From an uncultured Clostridia bacterium (GTDB lineage: Bacteria; Bacillota; Clostridia; Christensenellales; Pumilibacteraceae), in NCBI GenBank assembly GCA_947089425.1, contig CAMUKG010000001.1, positions 204,105 to 268,104 on the forward strand: a stretch of DNA of 64,000 nucleotides. Reading direction: 5' to 3'. The notes under the pieces were generated by a model. The model was not told the DNA's origin and did no database searches. It saw only the letters and a program-made list of their open reading frames with translations. The first letter of the stretch is position 1, and every line of letters starts with the position of its first letter. The position numbers were made by a program, and so were the translations under genes. This document shows, piece by piece, positions 39,041-49,000 of this stretch.

Positions 39041-40141
39041 TCACACAAGTCGCACGATTATGTCGTTCATTACGTAATATGCGTTTTCGCAAAGTTTAAA
39101 ACCTTTCGCGGTGCGCTCCAACATTCCGAGACCGACGAGTTCGGTTAATTCACGGCTTTTGAGCTTTTCCCACTCGTAACCGCACAGCTCGCTTGCCCGC
39201 TCCGAGTCTATTCCGTTCTTAGTTCTGAGCCCGAGCATAACATACTCTTCAAGCGAATCGGAAGCGGTGATTGCTTCGGTAATTTCGTCGCGCAAACCCG
39301 CTATGTATCGCGCAATATCGCTCGTGTTAAACGAACGCTTTTTTCCGTCGTAAGAATGCGCCGCCGCCCCGACGCCCACATACGGCGCGAGACTCCAATA
39401 CTTTTTATTGTGCCTACACTCGTAGCCGCGCTTAGCGAAATTGCTCACCTCGTAACGCTCGAAGCCGTATTCTTTAAGAGCCGCATATACCTTCTCATAT
39501 ATATTCGCCGAAGCATCTTCGTCGACTCTGTATTCGCTCAAATACAGCGGCGTGCCCTCTTCAACCGAAAGAGCATACACCGACAAATGTTTTATACCCG
39601 CTTCGCACAAAGATTTTACGGACTCCGAAACGTCTTTTTCGGAAGAACGAGGCAAACCGAGCATAAGGTCGCAACTCACGTTTTCAAAACCGAAAACTTT
39701 TGCGCGCTTCACCGCTTGCAAAGCCTGTTCGGCGGTATGCCGTCGCCCTGCCGCCGCAAGCACTTCGTTATTAAGCGACTGCACCCCGAGACTTATTCTG
39801 TTCACTCCGCACTCGCGAGCCTCGCTCGCAAATTCGTCCGAAAAACTGTCGGGATTAGCTTCCGTAGTAATTTCGCAATCGCCGGTAAGTTCGGCGGTGT
39901 CGCGCAATTCGCGCATTATTCTTTTAAGCAATCCTTTCGGCAATACCGAAGGAGTTCCGCCGCCGAAATACACCGAATCCGCAATTCCGCAAACCCGCTC
40001 TCTAATTTCGCGAGCAAGAGACTCAACGTAATCGCTCTCGCTGTATTCGCAAACGCTCGACACAAAACCGCAGTAGGCGCACCTACTACGGCAAAACGGT
40101 ATATGAACGTAAATTCCCTGTTTTTCGTTTTTGGTTTTCAT
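39041..40141 (-). CDS. hemW: HemW-type radical SAM protein (heme chaperone)
   Basis: HemW inserts heme into respiratory enzymes and is often mis-annotated as coproporphyrinogen oxidase. The 366-aa protein shows YVHIPFCRSRCAYCGF with the three cluster Cys (CxxxCxxC without the extra Cys of HemN), then FGGGTPSVL, ISLGVQSLN and a C-terminal HemN_C part (KNGIDSERASELCGYEWE). I use the ATG at 40141 because the longer frame overlaps the lepA stop and starts with TTG. No respiratory genes are visible in the window, so its client is unknown. Confidence 0.92.
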   Translation of the reverse strand: MKTKNEKQGIYVHIPFCRSRCAYCGFVSSVCEYSESDYVESLAREIRERVCGIADSVYFGGGTPSVLPKGLLKRIMRELRDTAELTGDCEITTEANPDSFSDEFASEARECGVNRISLGVQSLNNEVLAAAGRRHTAEQALQAVKRAKVFGFENVSCDLMLGLPRSSEKDVSESVKSLCEAGIKHLSVYALSVEEGTPLYLSEYRVDEDASANIYEKVYAALKEYGFERYEVSNFAKRGYECRHNKKYWSLAPYVGVGAAAHSYDGKKRSFNTSDIARYIAGLRDEITEAITASDSLEEYVMLGLRTKNGIDSERASELCGYEWEKLKSRELTELVGLGMLERTAKGFKLCENAYYVMNDIIVRLV

Positions 40142-40175
40142 ATTATGCAATGTATGCGTAACAGAATACTGCGTA

Positions 40176-41978
40176 TTATTTATCGTCAAGCTTTAACACC
40201 GACATAAACGCTTCGCTCGGGACTTCCACCGAACCGACTTGACGCATACGCTTTTTGCCCTCTTTTTGCTTTTCAAGCAACTTTTTCTTGCGGGATATAT
40301 CGCCGCCGTAACATTTCGCAAGCACGTCTTTGCGCATAGCCTTAACCGTTTCTCTCGCTATGACTTTATTCCCTATGGATGCTTGAATCGGAATTTCGAA
40401 AAGTTGACGAGGTATCACCTCTTTCAATTTTTCGGCAATGGAACGTCCTCGCGCATAAGCCTTATCGCGGTGAACTATTATGCTGAGCGCGTCGCAAATT
40501 TCGTTGTTTAAAAGCACGTCGAGCTTAACGAGGTCTTCGGGCTTATATCCCTTAACTTCATAATCGAGACTCGCATAACCACGCGTGCGCGATTTCAAGC
40601 TATCGAAAAAGTCGTACACGATTTCATTTAGCGGAATTTCGTATTCGAGCTGCACTCTGCTTTTATCGAGATACACCATATTTATATAAGTGCCGCGCTT
40701 ATCTTGGCAAAGTTCCATAATCGAGCCTATATATTCGGGCGGAGTGAAAATCAAAGCTTTGACGTAAGGCTCTTCTATTCTGTCGATTTCGGACGGATTA
40801 GGCAAATTGCCCGGATTAGTCACGGTAACCATTTCTCCGTCGGTCTTATACACCCGATAGTTAACGCCGGGCGCCGTAGTGATTAAGTCGAGGTTAAACT
40901 CGCGCTCCAACCTCTCCTGAATTATCTCCATGTGCAAAAGCCCCAAAAATCCGCAACGGAAACCGAACCCGAGTGCAACCGACACTTCGGGCTCGAAAAA
41001 TAATGCGGCATCATTGAGTTTAAGCTTTTCGAGCGCTTCTTTTAGGTCGTTGTATTTGCTGCCGTCCGACGAATATATTCCGCAATACACTACTGGCTGA
41101 ACTTTTTTATATCCGGGACACGGTTCGGCAGCGGGACTGTTCGCGTCGGTAATCGTATCGCCGGGAGCGGTGTCGGCAACGTTTTTTATGCTTGCACAAA
41201 CGTAACCCACGTCGCCCGCCGAAAGCGCTTCCCATTCTATGGGCTTTGGATTAAAAATCCCCACTTCAGTCACGTCAAATTCTTTTCCGCTGTGCATCAT
41301 GCGAATTTTCATCCCTGTTTTAACTTGTCCGTCTATAACTCGCACAAGACACACCGCACCTTTGTAGTTGTCGTAATACGAATCGAATATAAGGGCTTTC
41401 AACGGCGCCGACTCGTTGCCCGAAGGCGGCGGAACGTCGGTTATTATTTTATCGAGAACGGCTTCTATGTTTAGTCCTTCTTTCGCGCTTACAAGCGGCG
41501 CGTCGTCGGCGGGAAGCCCGATAACGTCTTCTATTTCCTGTTTCGCTTCTTCGGGGCGCGCCGACGGCAAGTCTATTTTGTTTATTACGGGAATGATTTC
41601 GAGGTTGTTGTCTACCGCAAGGTAAACGTTGGCAAGGGTTTGCGCCTCAACTCCTTGCGTTGCGTCTACTATGAGCACCGCCCCTTCGCAAGCGGCAAGC
41701 GAGCGCGACACCTCGTAGGTAAAGTCTACGTGACCCGGCGTGTCTATAAGATTCAACTCGTATTCTTCGCCGACATACGAATATTTCATTCTCACGGGCG
41801 TAAGCTTTATTGTGATTCCGCGTTCTCTTTCAATATCCATGCTATCGAGAATTTGCTCGGTAAGCTCGCGCGACGAAACCGTACCCGTCTTTTCTATGAG
41901 TCTGTCGGCAAGAGTAGACTTGCCGTGGTCTATATGCGCTATGATGCAAAAATTGCGAATATGCTTTTGCCTTTCCAT
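40176..41978 (-). CDS. lepA: Elongation factor 4 (LepA)
   Basis: A 600-aa ribosome-associated GTPase that back-translocates or remodels stalled ribosomes. It has G1 [15 protein letters not shown]3 DTPGHVDF, G4 NKIDLP and domains II-V of the EF-G type. The LepA-specific C-terminus includes [32 protein letters not shown]. It forms a lepA-hemW pair, the usual Firmicute arrangement upstream of hrcA. Confidence 0.97.
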   Translation of the reverse strand: MERQKHIRNFCIIAHIDHGKSTLADRLIEKTGTVSSRELTEQILDSMDIERERGITIKLTPVRMKYSYVGEEYELNLIDTPGHVDFTYEVSRSLAACEGAVLIVDATQGVEAQTLANVYLAVDNNLEIIPVINKIDLPSARPEEAKQEIEDVIGLPADDAPLVSAKEGLNIEAVLDKIITDVPPPSGNESAPLKALIFDSYYDNYKGAVCLVRVIDGQVKTGMKIRMMHSGKEFDVTEVGIFNPKPIEWEALSAGDVGYVCASIKNVADTAPGDTITDANSPAAEPCPGYKKVQPVVYCGIYSSDGSKYNDLKEALEKLKLNDAALFFEPEVSVALGFGFRCGFLGLLHMEIIQERLEREFNLDLITTAPGVNYRVYKTDGEMVTVTNPGNLPNPSEIDRIEEPYVKALIFTPPEYIGSIMELCQDKRGTYINMVYLDKSRVQLEYEIPLNEIVYDFFDSLKSRTRGYASLDYEVKGYKPEDLVKLDVLLNNEICDALSIIVHRDKAYARGRSIAEKLKEVIPRQLFEIPIQASIGNKVIARETVKAMRKDVLAKCYGGDISRKKKLLEKQKEGKKRMRQVGSVEVPSEAFMSVLKLDDK

Positions 41979-42067
41979 TTTGTTCCTCGTTTTGAGCTTT
42001 TACCATTGTATTATAAGCGAAAGCGCGAAAAATAGCAAATAAAAATCGCCTTTATCTTTGCATTTGA

Positions 42068-42096
42068 TTGCGCACTGCAAAAAAAAATGGTATACT
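42068..42096 (+). promoter_or_regulatory. Promoter of ugpQ-gtrA
   Basis: TTGCGC (42068-42073) and TATACT (42091-42096), spacer 17 bp, 79 bp before the ATG at 42175. The spacer contains a run of nine A. Confidence 0.6.
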
Positions 42097-42174
42097 ATAT
42101 AAAGGTGTGCGCTTAAAACCTTGAAACGAGGTAATTATGCGTAAGCCGCCAAATAGGTTTAAACGGAGTTAATA

Positions 42175-42900
42175 ATGGATTTAAAGAATTCCCGCCTCTT
42201 CACAACGCCGATTGCTCACAGGGGTTTGCACAGCGAAGAGGTTCCCGAAAACTCTCTGCTTTCTTACGAGAAAGCGATAGAAAAAAACTTTCCGATAGAA
42301 ATAGACGTAAGAATTATAGACGACGGCACCGTAATAGTATTTCACGACGACACGCTCGGAAGAATGACCGACAAAGACGGCTATGTTTCGAATCTTAAAT
42401 CGTCCGATTTGTCGCAACTCAATTTGCTCGGCACCAACCAAACGGTTCCCACTTTCGAGCAGGTTCTCGAACTTGTGAACGGCAAAGTTCCGCTTTTAAT
42501 CGAAACCAAAGTTTCCGCAAAAATCGGAGACCTCGAAAGCAAAGTAATCGCCATGCTGAAATCGTATAGCGGCGAGTTTGCAATTCAGTCGTTCGACCCT
42601 TATTCGCTCGAATATTTTCGTAAGCACGAGCCCGATTTCATTCGCGGGCAACTTTCTTCGCTCGACGCAGGAAGCGGACAGTCGTTATTAAAACGCAAAG
42701 CGCTCGCTCACCTTAAAGTGAACCGCATATCCGAGCCGCATTTTGTGTCTTATTTATTTTCCGACCTTCCAAACAAATACGTTTCGAAGAAAAAACTCCC
42801 CACTCTCGCTTGGACCGTGCGCAGCAACGCCGACTATGAAAAGGTCAAGCCTTACTGCGACAACATAATTTTCGAAAGGTTCTTACCCGAAAATCAATGA
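42175..42900 (+). CDS. ugpQ: Glycerophosphodiester phosphodiesterase
   Basis: A 241-aa cytosolic GDPD that releases glycerol-3-phosphate from glycerophosphodiesters. It has the catalytic HRGLHSEEVPENSLLSYEKAI (first His and Glu), IEIDVRIIDDGTVIVFHDDTLGRMTD (metal Glu/Asp and second His), IETKV and a TIM-barrel end WTVRSNADYEKV. No signal peptide. The stop overlaps the gtrA start (ATGA), suggesting lipid or teichoic-acid turnover coupled to envelope glycosylation. Confidence 0.9.
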   Translation: MDLKNSRLFTTPIAHRGLHSEEVPENSLLSYEKAIEKNFPIEIDVRIIDDGTVIVFHDDTLGRMTDKDGYVSNLKSSDLSQLNLLGTNQTVPTFEQVLELVNGKVPLLIETKVSAKIGDLESKVIAMLKSYSGEFAIQSFDPYSLEYFRKHEPDFIRGQLSSLDAGSGQSLLKRKALAHLKVNRISEPHFVSYLFSDLPNKYVSKKKLPTLAWTVRSNADYEKVKPYCDNIIFERFLPENQ

Positions 42901-43430
42901 AAGAGTTTTTCCGCGCACTGAAAAGCAAGCGAATACGCCGCGAATATTTAAAGTCCATTGCCGTAGGAATAATATCCACAGTGATAGACTTTATTATTAC
43001 CGCTCTCATCTTATATATGGCGGGGCACGAATATTATAGCGGCTTTTTGGGAGTTTTCACAGGCGCTACCAAAAGCGGGGTTCCTTATTCTCCCCCAATG
43101 TCTATATATATCACGTCGATAGTGCTTAGCTTTATAGTTTCCATTCTGTTCAACTATATAATGAGCGCGTTTTTCGTGTACGAATACGGTAACGTGGGAA
43201 AAAACGCGAAAGGCTTCACAAAGTTCGCAATATTCGCTCTTATAGGGCTCACAATCACAACAGTAGGAAGTCTTATTTGTTCCAACGTGTTCGGACTTTC
43301 GGGCAGTAACGTTTGGTGGATAAAAATAACCATAGCCGTAATAGTCTTTATATTCAATTTTTTCACAAGAAAATATTTTGTTTTCAATATAGCTCTGATA
43401 CGCGACGACGAAAACACTATAAATCTATAA
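42897..43430 (+). CDS. GtrA-like four-helix membrane protein
   Basis: The 177-aa protein has the GtrA/DPMS layout of four transmembrane helices (about 20-40, 68-96, 108-130 and 138-158). It also has the signature FNFFTRKYFVF at the end of the last helix and an SxxxDFIITALIL-like first helix. GtrA proteins flip or support undecaprenyl-linked sugars used to decorate teichoic acids or polysaccharides. It is translationally coupled to ugpQ. Confidence 0.85.
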   Translation: MKEFFRALKSKRIRREYLKSIAVGIISTVIDFIITALILYMAGHEYYSGFLGVFTGATKSGVPYSPPMSIYITSIVLSFIVSILFNYIMSAFFVYEYGNVGKNAKGFTKFAIFALIGLTITTVGSLICSNVFGLSGSNVWWIKITIAVIVFIFNFFTRKYFVFNIALIRDDENTINL

Positions 43431-43443
43431 TTATCAAAATGCA

Positions 43444-43481
43444 AAAAGCGCGCTTCTTTAAAAACGAGGAAGCGCGCTTTT
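43444..43481. terminator. Bidirectional terminator between gtrA and the ABC exporter operon
   Basis: A thirteen-base-pair perfect stem (43444-43456 with 43469-43481, AAAAGCGCGCTTC and its complement) has T-runs on both strands and sits between the convergent gtrA and ABC permease genes. Confidence 0.88.
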
Positions 43482-43497
43482 AATTGCAAAACAAACG

Positions 43498-45186
43498 TTA
43501 AACTTCTATTTCGTCGATTTTTTTCTCGCAATTTTTATAGAACGTTACGAATAACCCGACCGCCGCCGCAATACCTACCGCAAGCAACGTACACATACTT
43601 ATAACGTTTGCAACAGTTCCCGATACCCAACGCATTAAAACGACGCTCAAAATGCCGCCCCCGACCGCCAATAACATTGAAACTAACATACTGCCAAACA
43701 CGGTAGCAACAACGTTTTTGTTATGCTTAACAGCCTCGTTGGGCGTTGTCCATTTCAATTTGGGATTATTCACGTCAAGCAACATTCCTAAGTGCACCGC
43801 CGCGAAATTGTAAATCAAAAGAAACATTAAAGAAAAAATAAAGAACACGGCGTTAAAGTCTATTGCCGCCATAGCTATCGCACCGAAAATCGAAGAAAGC
43901 GAACCTATTATTATATACACATACGATTTTGCTCTAAGTTGAGTTTTATAATCTACCGGAATAATTTTCGTGTAATAGAATTTTTCTCCCTCGCGGGAAA
44001 GCGCCGTAGCGGGTCCGGCGTTCGTGCCCACGCTCATAAACATTACAAACCACAGCATTACAAATCTCATCACGGTATTCATAATTAAGATTTGCGACTC
44101 GGGTTGATTCATCATCTCTCCCGCCGTAGCCGAAGTTTTGGTAGTTAAACCGAAAAACACTACAATAATAGGGCACATTACAATCCCAAGCAAACAATTC
44201 AAAGCAAAAGCGGGAGTGCGCAAAATTTCGCGCCACTCTTTTTTCATAAGCGCTTTCAACGTGCCCGAACCGCGATAAGCGACGTTTGCCGTCTTATTTC
44301 TTTTAGCCCCTTCGAGCTGACCGGATGCTCCCCTACGATAAACGGCGCTGCTTATAAGCATTACAATCGCACCGAGCGCCAAAACTATTCCGAAATAAAT
44401 CGCAAGATTTACCGCCACCGATGCCGCCGTACCCAAACCGAACACAGGAGTCGCCGTCATTGCGCGAGCCAAAGCGTATAGCGGATACATTGTGCTTGCA
44501 ATCTTTCGGAACATGTCTTGCATTCCGCTCAAATCGATTTCTTCGGGATTCATATTTTGCATTTGCGAAATGCCCGCATAATATAATCCGAAAAAACCGC
44601 CGAACAATAATATTACCACAATAGAGCCGAGCGCGCCGCGATTTTTCAAAAACGACACTATATACATTACGGGTATTGCGATTACAGAAGCCAAAACAAG
44701 CGGAATCACGGGAGTAAATAATACGGCAAACGGCATTATAACGTAAAATATAGCCGAAAGATTCATTACTATTCCCGCCGCTATAAGACACGGGAGCATG
44801 ATGAGCGCGGTAATCGACAACTCGATTAAATACACGACGGTGAGCTTTGCCGCAAATATAGTAGCGGGTTTAATCGGCAACGCAAAGAAAAATTCGGTGT
44901 CTTTTGAAAAATACAGGCAAGTAAGCACGGTGACTATTCCGAAAATCAATACCACCATAAGCCCGCAAGCGAGAATCATGGAAATAAATTCGCTTTGCAG
45001 CGAAAAAGCCGCGAACGTGCTCCCCATAAAATAAATAAGAGTGACGAACAAGAAACCGATAGCCGCATAAGCTATTAAGAGCGACAAGCCCACAAGTAAA
45101 GTTTTGGTTAGCGATTTCTCTTTTGCCATATCCCGACGAAACATATTTTTAATAAGCAACTTTAAAACGGAAACGTAGTTACTCAT
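43498..45186 (-). CDS. ABC transporter permease (ABC-2/exporter type)
   Basis: The 562-aa integral membrane protein has about twelve hydrophobic segments in two halves separated by a cytoplasmic loop (YRRGASGQLEGAKRNK, about residue 260-275). The start is the ATG at 45186, overlapping the ATPase stop by eight bases, with GGGAGGG as ribosome-binding site. The upstream extension is rejected. It pairs with the ATPase below as an exporter of unknown cargo. No accessory or regulatory gene lies in the operon; expression should depend on the poly-G promoter at 45968. Confidence 0.85.
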   Translation of the reverse strand: MSNYVSVLKLLIKNMFRRDMAKEKSLTKTLLVGLSLLIAYAAIGFLFVTLIYFMGSTFAAFSLQSEFISMILACGLMVVLIFGIVTVLTCLYFSKDTEFFFALPIKPATIFAAKLTVVYLIELSITALIMLPCLIAAGIVMNLSAIFYVIMPFAVLFTPVIPLVLASVIAIPVMYIVSFLKNRGALGSIVVILLFGGFFGLYYAGISQMQNMNPEEIDLSGMQDMFRKIASTMYPLYALARAMTATPVFGLGTAASVAVNLAIYFGIVLALGAIVMLISSAVYRRGASGQLEGAKRNKTANVAYRGSGTLKALMKKEWREILRTPAFALNCLLGIVMCPIIVVFFGLTTKTSATAGEMMNQPESQILIMNTVMRFVMLWFVMFMSVGTNAGPATALSREGEKFYYTKIIPVDYKTQLRAKSYVYIIIGSLSSIFGAIAMAAIDFNAVFFIFSLMFLLIYNFAAVHLGMLLDVNNPKLKWTTPNEAVKHNKNVVATVFGSMLVSMLLAVGGGILSVVLMRWVSGTVANVISMCTLLAVGIAAAVGLFVTFYKNCEKKIDEIEV

Positions 45187-45910
45187 GATGCCCTCCCGCA
45201 ACCGAAAGGAATATGTTTTCAAGCGAACTGTCGCCTTGCGCCGCTTTAATTTCTTCGAGGTTACCCGCAATAATAAGTTTGCCTTTCACGATAATGCCTA
45301 TTCTGTCGCAAATTTTTTCCGCAACTTCGAGAACGTGCGTTGAAAAAAACACCGTCTTTCCCTCCGCGCAATGAGCGCGCATAAGCTCTTTTAACTGAAA
45401 AGCGGACTGCGGATCAAGCCCCGTCATGGGTTCGTCGAGCACCCACAAATTCGGATTATGTATGAGCGCTCCTATTATGCTTATTTTTTGCTTCATGCCG
45501 TGAGAATAAGTGCGAATTTGCGAGTCGAAAGCGTCGGTAAGTTCGAATTTTTCAAGAAGTCTGTCGGCGCGTTCTTTGCGCGTTCCCACGTCAACACCGT
45601 AAATGTCAGCCATAAAGTCGACGTACTCTCTTCCCGTAAGTTTGTCGTAAATCACATGACTGTCGGATACGTAGCCTATATTTCGCTTGGCTTCGTTGCT
45701 TTGCGTCTTCAAGTCGTAGCCGCAAACCGAGACCTTTCCCTCATCGTATTGTAAAATTCCCGTAAGAATTTTGATAGTAGTGGTTTTGCCTGCGCCGTTT
45801 GGTCCCAAAAAGCCGAATATTTCACCCGGCTTTAATTCGAGCCTCAAATCGTCAACCGCTTTAACTTCGCTTTTTGCATAAGCCTTGCTAAGATTTTCAA
45901 TTTTCAGCAT
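45179..45910 (-). CDS. ABC transporter ATP-binding protein
   Basis: The 243-aa nucleotide-binding subunit has Walker A GPNGAGKTTT (about residues 37-46), a Q-loop, signature SHGMKQK, Walker B LWVLDEPMTGLD and H-loop STHVLE. It belongs to the CcmA/NatA-like exporter group. Its ATG is preceded by AAGGAG, about 50 bases after the predicted transcription start. It is the first gene of a two-gene exporter operon. Confidence 0.93.
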   Translation of the reverse strand: MLKIENLSKAYAKSEVKAVDDLRLELKPGEIFGFLGPNGAGKTTTIKILTGILQYDEGKVSVCGYDLKTQSNEAKRNIGYVSDSHVIYDKLTGREYVDFMADIYGVDVGTRKERADRLLEKFELTDAFDSQIRTYSHGMKQKISIIGALIHNPNLWVLDEPMTGLDPQSAFQLKELMRAHCAEGKTVFFSTHVLEVAEKICDRIGIIVKGKLIIAGNLEEIKAAQGDSSLENIFLSVAGGHHE

Positions 45911-45967
45911 CTTTATTTTTCTCCTTCGCCGATTTTATGTTTTCCGATTTCATCAATCTGCGATAAT

Positions 45968-45995
45968 ATTATACCCCCCCCCGCGAATTTGTCAA
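45968..45995 (-). promoter_or_regulatory. Promoter with a nine-G homopolymer in its spacer (ABC exporter operon)
   Basis: On the minus strand a perfect TTGACA (45990-45995) and a perfect TATAAT (45968-45973) are separated by 16 bp. Nine of those spacer bases (45974-45982) are one uninterrupted run of G directly against the -10 box. Gain of one G gives the optimal 17-bp spacer and loss gives 15 bp. Such tracts slip during replication, so the promoter is built to switch strength. Confidence 0.85.
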
Positions 45996-46059
45996 CCGAA
46001 CGAAGGCACTTTATATTTTTTCATGCTGTACGCACTGTTTTGATTATACTATTTTTACG

Positions 46060-49000
46060 TTATTTTAGCAACCGTATAACGGCAATATTTTTTCCGGAAA
46101 GACCTTTGGTGAGTTTAAGCGACGAAGTGTTGTAAATTACGTCGCCGATTCTCACTCGCCAGTCGCCGCCGAGCGAAGAGTTCACTATTTTAACTTTTAT
46201 GTTTTCCGAGCCGAAACGGAAATTAACGTTCAGTTCTTCGGTGTCTTTTGGCAAATGCGGACAAAAACTCACAACGTCGCCGCGAACGGTAATGCCCGCA
46301 TATTGAGTTACGAGGCATTTATAAAGCCATGCGGCGGAGCCCGTGTACCACGTCCAACCGCCTTTGCCAGCAAGTTCTCCGCCGTAAACGTCGGCGGCGG
46401 AAACGTACGGTTCCACGCAATAATTCTCCGCGTCCGCTTCGGTTCTGCATCTGTTTGCGGGATTAAGCCATTTGAGCAGTTCGTTAGCCCTCTCGGTTTG
46501 TCCGTTTTGAAAAAGAGCCCACACATACCAAACCGCCGCCTGAGTGTATTGCCCGCCGTTTTCGCGTACAAAACGGGGATAATTCCCTATATACCCCACG
46601 CCGTCGGAAGACGTGAAAGGCGGGTCGAAAAGTCGAATCAGCTTATTTTCGGCGTCGCAAAGCAAATTATACGCGGAATCGAGCGCGATTTTCTTTTGCT
46701 CTGCGCTTCCTACTCCTGCGATTACGCTCCAACTTTGCGTCAAAATATCGATTTTGCACGTTTTCGACTCATTAGAGCCAAGCGCGGTTCCGTCGTCGGA
46801 ATAAGCGCGCAAAAATCTGTCGGTTTCGTAAGCGTTGCACACCGCGCAGTATAGCGCTTTGTTTATGCGACGCAATTCGTCGCAAAGCTCTATGTTTTTA
46901 ACGTGCGGCAAAAAACGCTCGATTACGTGATAAAGAAACATAGTGCACCACACGCTTGTGCCTATACCCTTTTCGCCCACTTTATCCATAGCGTCGTTCC
47001 AATCGCCGCCGCGCATTCTCACAAGCCCGTTTTCGCCGAAATCGCATGAAATTTTAATCGCCCTTAGGCAGTGCTCGAATAGCGACGCCCTCGCACCCGA
47101 TTCGCAAGCGGAAGTGTATACGGTTACGTCTTGCGGCGATATGGGAACGTCGCACAAAAACGGCACGCTCTCTTCGAGTACGGCAGTGTCGCCCGTTACG
47201 GCAATATACTCGCACACTACGTAAACGAGCCAAAGTCTGTCGTCGCACATATGGGTACGCACGCCGATTGCGGGCGGATGCCACCAATGTTGCACGTCGC
47301 CCTCTTTAAATTGATGCCTCGCCGAGCGCAATATATGTTCTCGCACAAGAGCGGGAACGCAATGCACGAGAGCGAGCCCGTCTTGCAGTTGGTCGCGAAA
47401 ACCGTAAGCGCCGCTCACCTGATAAAACCCCGTTCGAGCCTCGAAGCGGCTGTTATACACTTGATACGGCAACCATTCGGTCAAATGTCCGTATTCGCCG
47501 TCGAAAGTAATTTTGCTAAATCGTCCGTAATACGAAACCGTCTTTTCAAACTCTTCCGAAACGTTCAGTTCCGAAAAATTTGTTTCAAACGGAGATAAAG
47601 CAAACATTATCGTTTTCGCCGTTCCGCTCGACATAATTACCGACGTAGCAATCCCCCAAAAGTCGTTGCTTTTTGAAATCGCGTCGTATGCCGTAAGTTT
47701 TCCGTCTTCTATGTCTATGCCTACGGGTAAAACTTTTTCACTGCAACAAACATAAGCTTCCACGCCGCTGAACCCGCAACTTAAACGGAGCCCGCGAGCA
47801 AACGGCGAACATTCGAGCGAAGGCAAAGTATTTCGGCGAAAATCGCCGAGCACAGGTTTCAGCGCAAACAAAACGCAAAGTTTTTTCTCTTCGTCAGTCT
47901 CGTTTAACAGATTTATTACGTATATTTTTCTGCTCTCCTCGCGTGAAATAAAAACTTTCACATTAGAGCGCAAACCGTTTCTACGGCAAATAAACTCGCT
48001 GTATCCGAGCGAATGAACAGTGTAGTATTCGGCGTCTTGCGCTTGTAACGGCTGTTTAGTCAATGAAAAGCATTCGCCGTCGCATTCCAAAGCCGTAAAT
48101 TCGGAAACCGTCTCCGTAACGGGGTCGTTACACCATTCCGTGAATTTATGCTGTCGGGAATTTTCTCCGAACGTAAACCCGCCGCCGCTTTCGGTTATTA
48201 CCGTGCCCATTCCACCGTCCGACATAATGTTACACCATGGCGCCGGCGTGTTGCGATTAGTGAGTGCCACCGCATAAGAGCCGTTTTTCGTAAAGCCGCC
48301 TATGCCGAGCGGTTCGCAAATTTCGGGCGGCGAAAAAAGATTTTCGTCATAGCGGACAGCTTCCTCAATTTCCGTTTGCGGCAATAATCTCGCTAAATTT
48401 TTCAATTCGATTGCTTTGGAAAAATCAGTTACGGGTTTATGTTTTTTAAGCCGTTCATATTCTGCTCCGTCGCAATTCAAAACTTGCACGCAACACAAGC
48501 CGCGCAATCCCGAACGCTCGACTTCTTTTTCGGCGTCGAAATAAAACGTCGGATATTCGCCGCGACGCTTTCGAGAAAACAACACGACGTTAAAAACAAA
48601 TCCCGCTTCGCAAAGAATGCGTAAATCGGATAAATACGACATGAGAGCGCAAACGTTTACTGCGGTAACTTCCCGCGCTATCGTAGGCTTATCTTGCCCG
48701 ACGCCGTCGGTGCTAACAGCTGAATACTCACCCGCCGCAAGCGACGCGGCTATATTGCGAGCGCGCGAAGAAACGGCGCGTGCGAGCCTCAGCGACGCGC
48801 CGCTTTGCCGAGCCACGCAATCGGGCGACATTGCAAGCCGCACCGCATAATCCGCTTTTTCAACCGTGTCGGCAACCAAAAAATAACATGTAAACTCGCA
48901 AGTTTTACCCGTTGCAACGGTTGCTGAAAACTCGCTCGATAATAGCGGGTTCAAATTTTGCCCGAAGGCGAGCCCTCGACCCCTACCGTAAAACGCGCAT

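Noticed and set aside
45911..46059. Poly-C run read as a sequencing artefact
   Set aside because: Homopolymer length can be miscalled, but its position exactly between perfect promoter boxes makes chance unlikely; kept as a finding with read-length checks.
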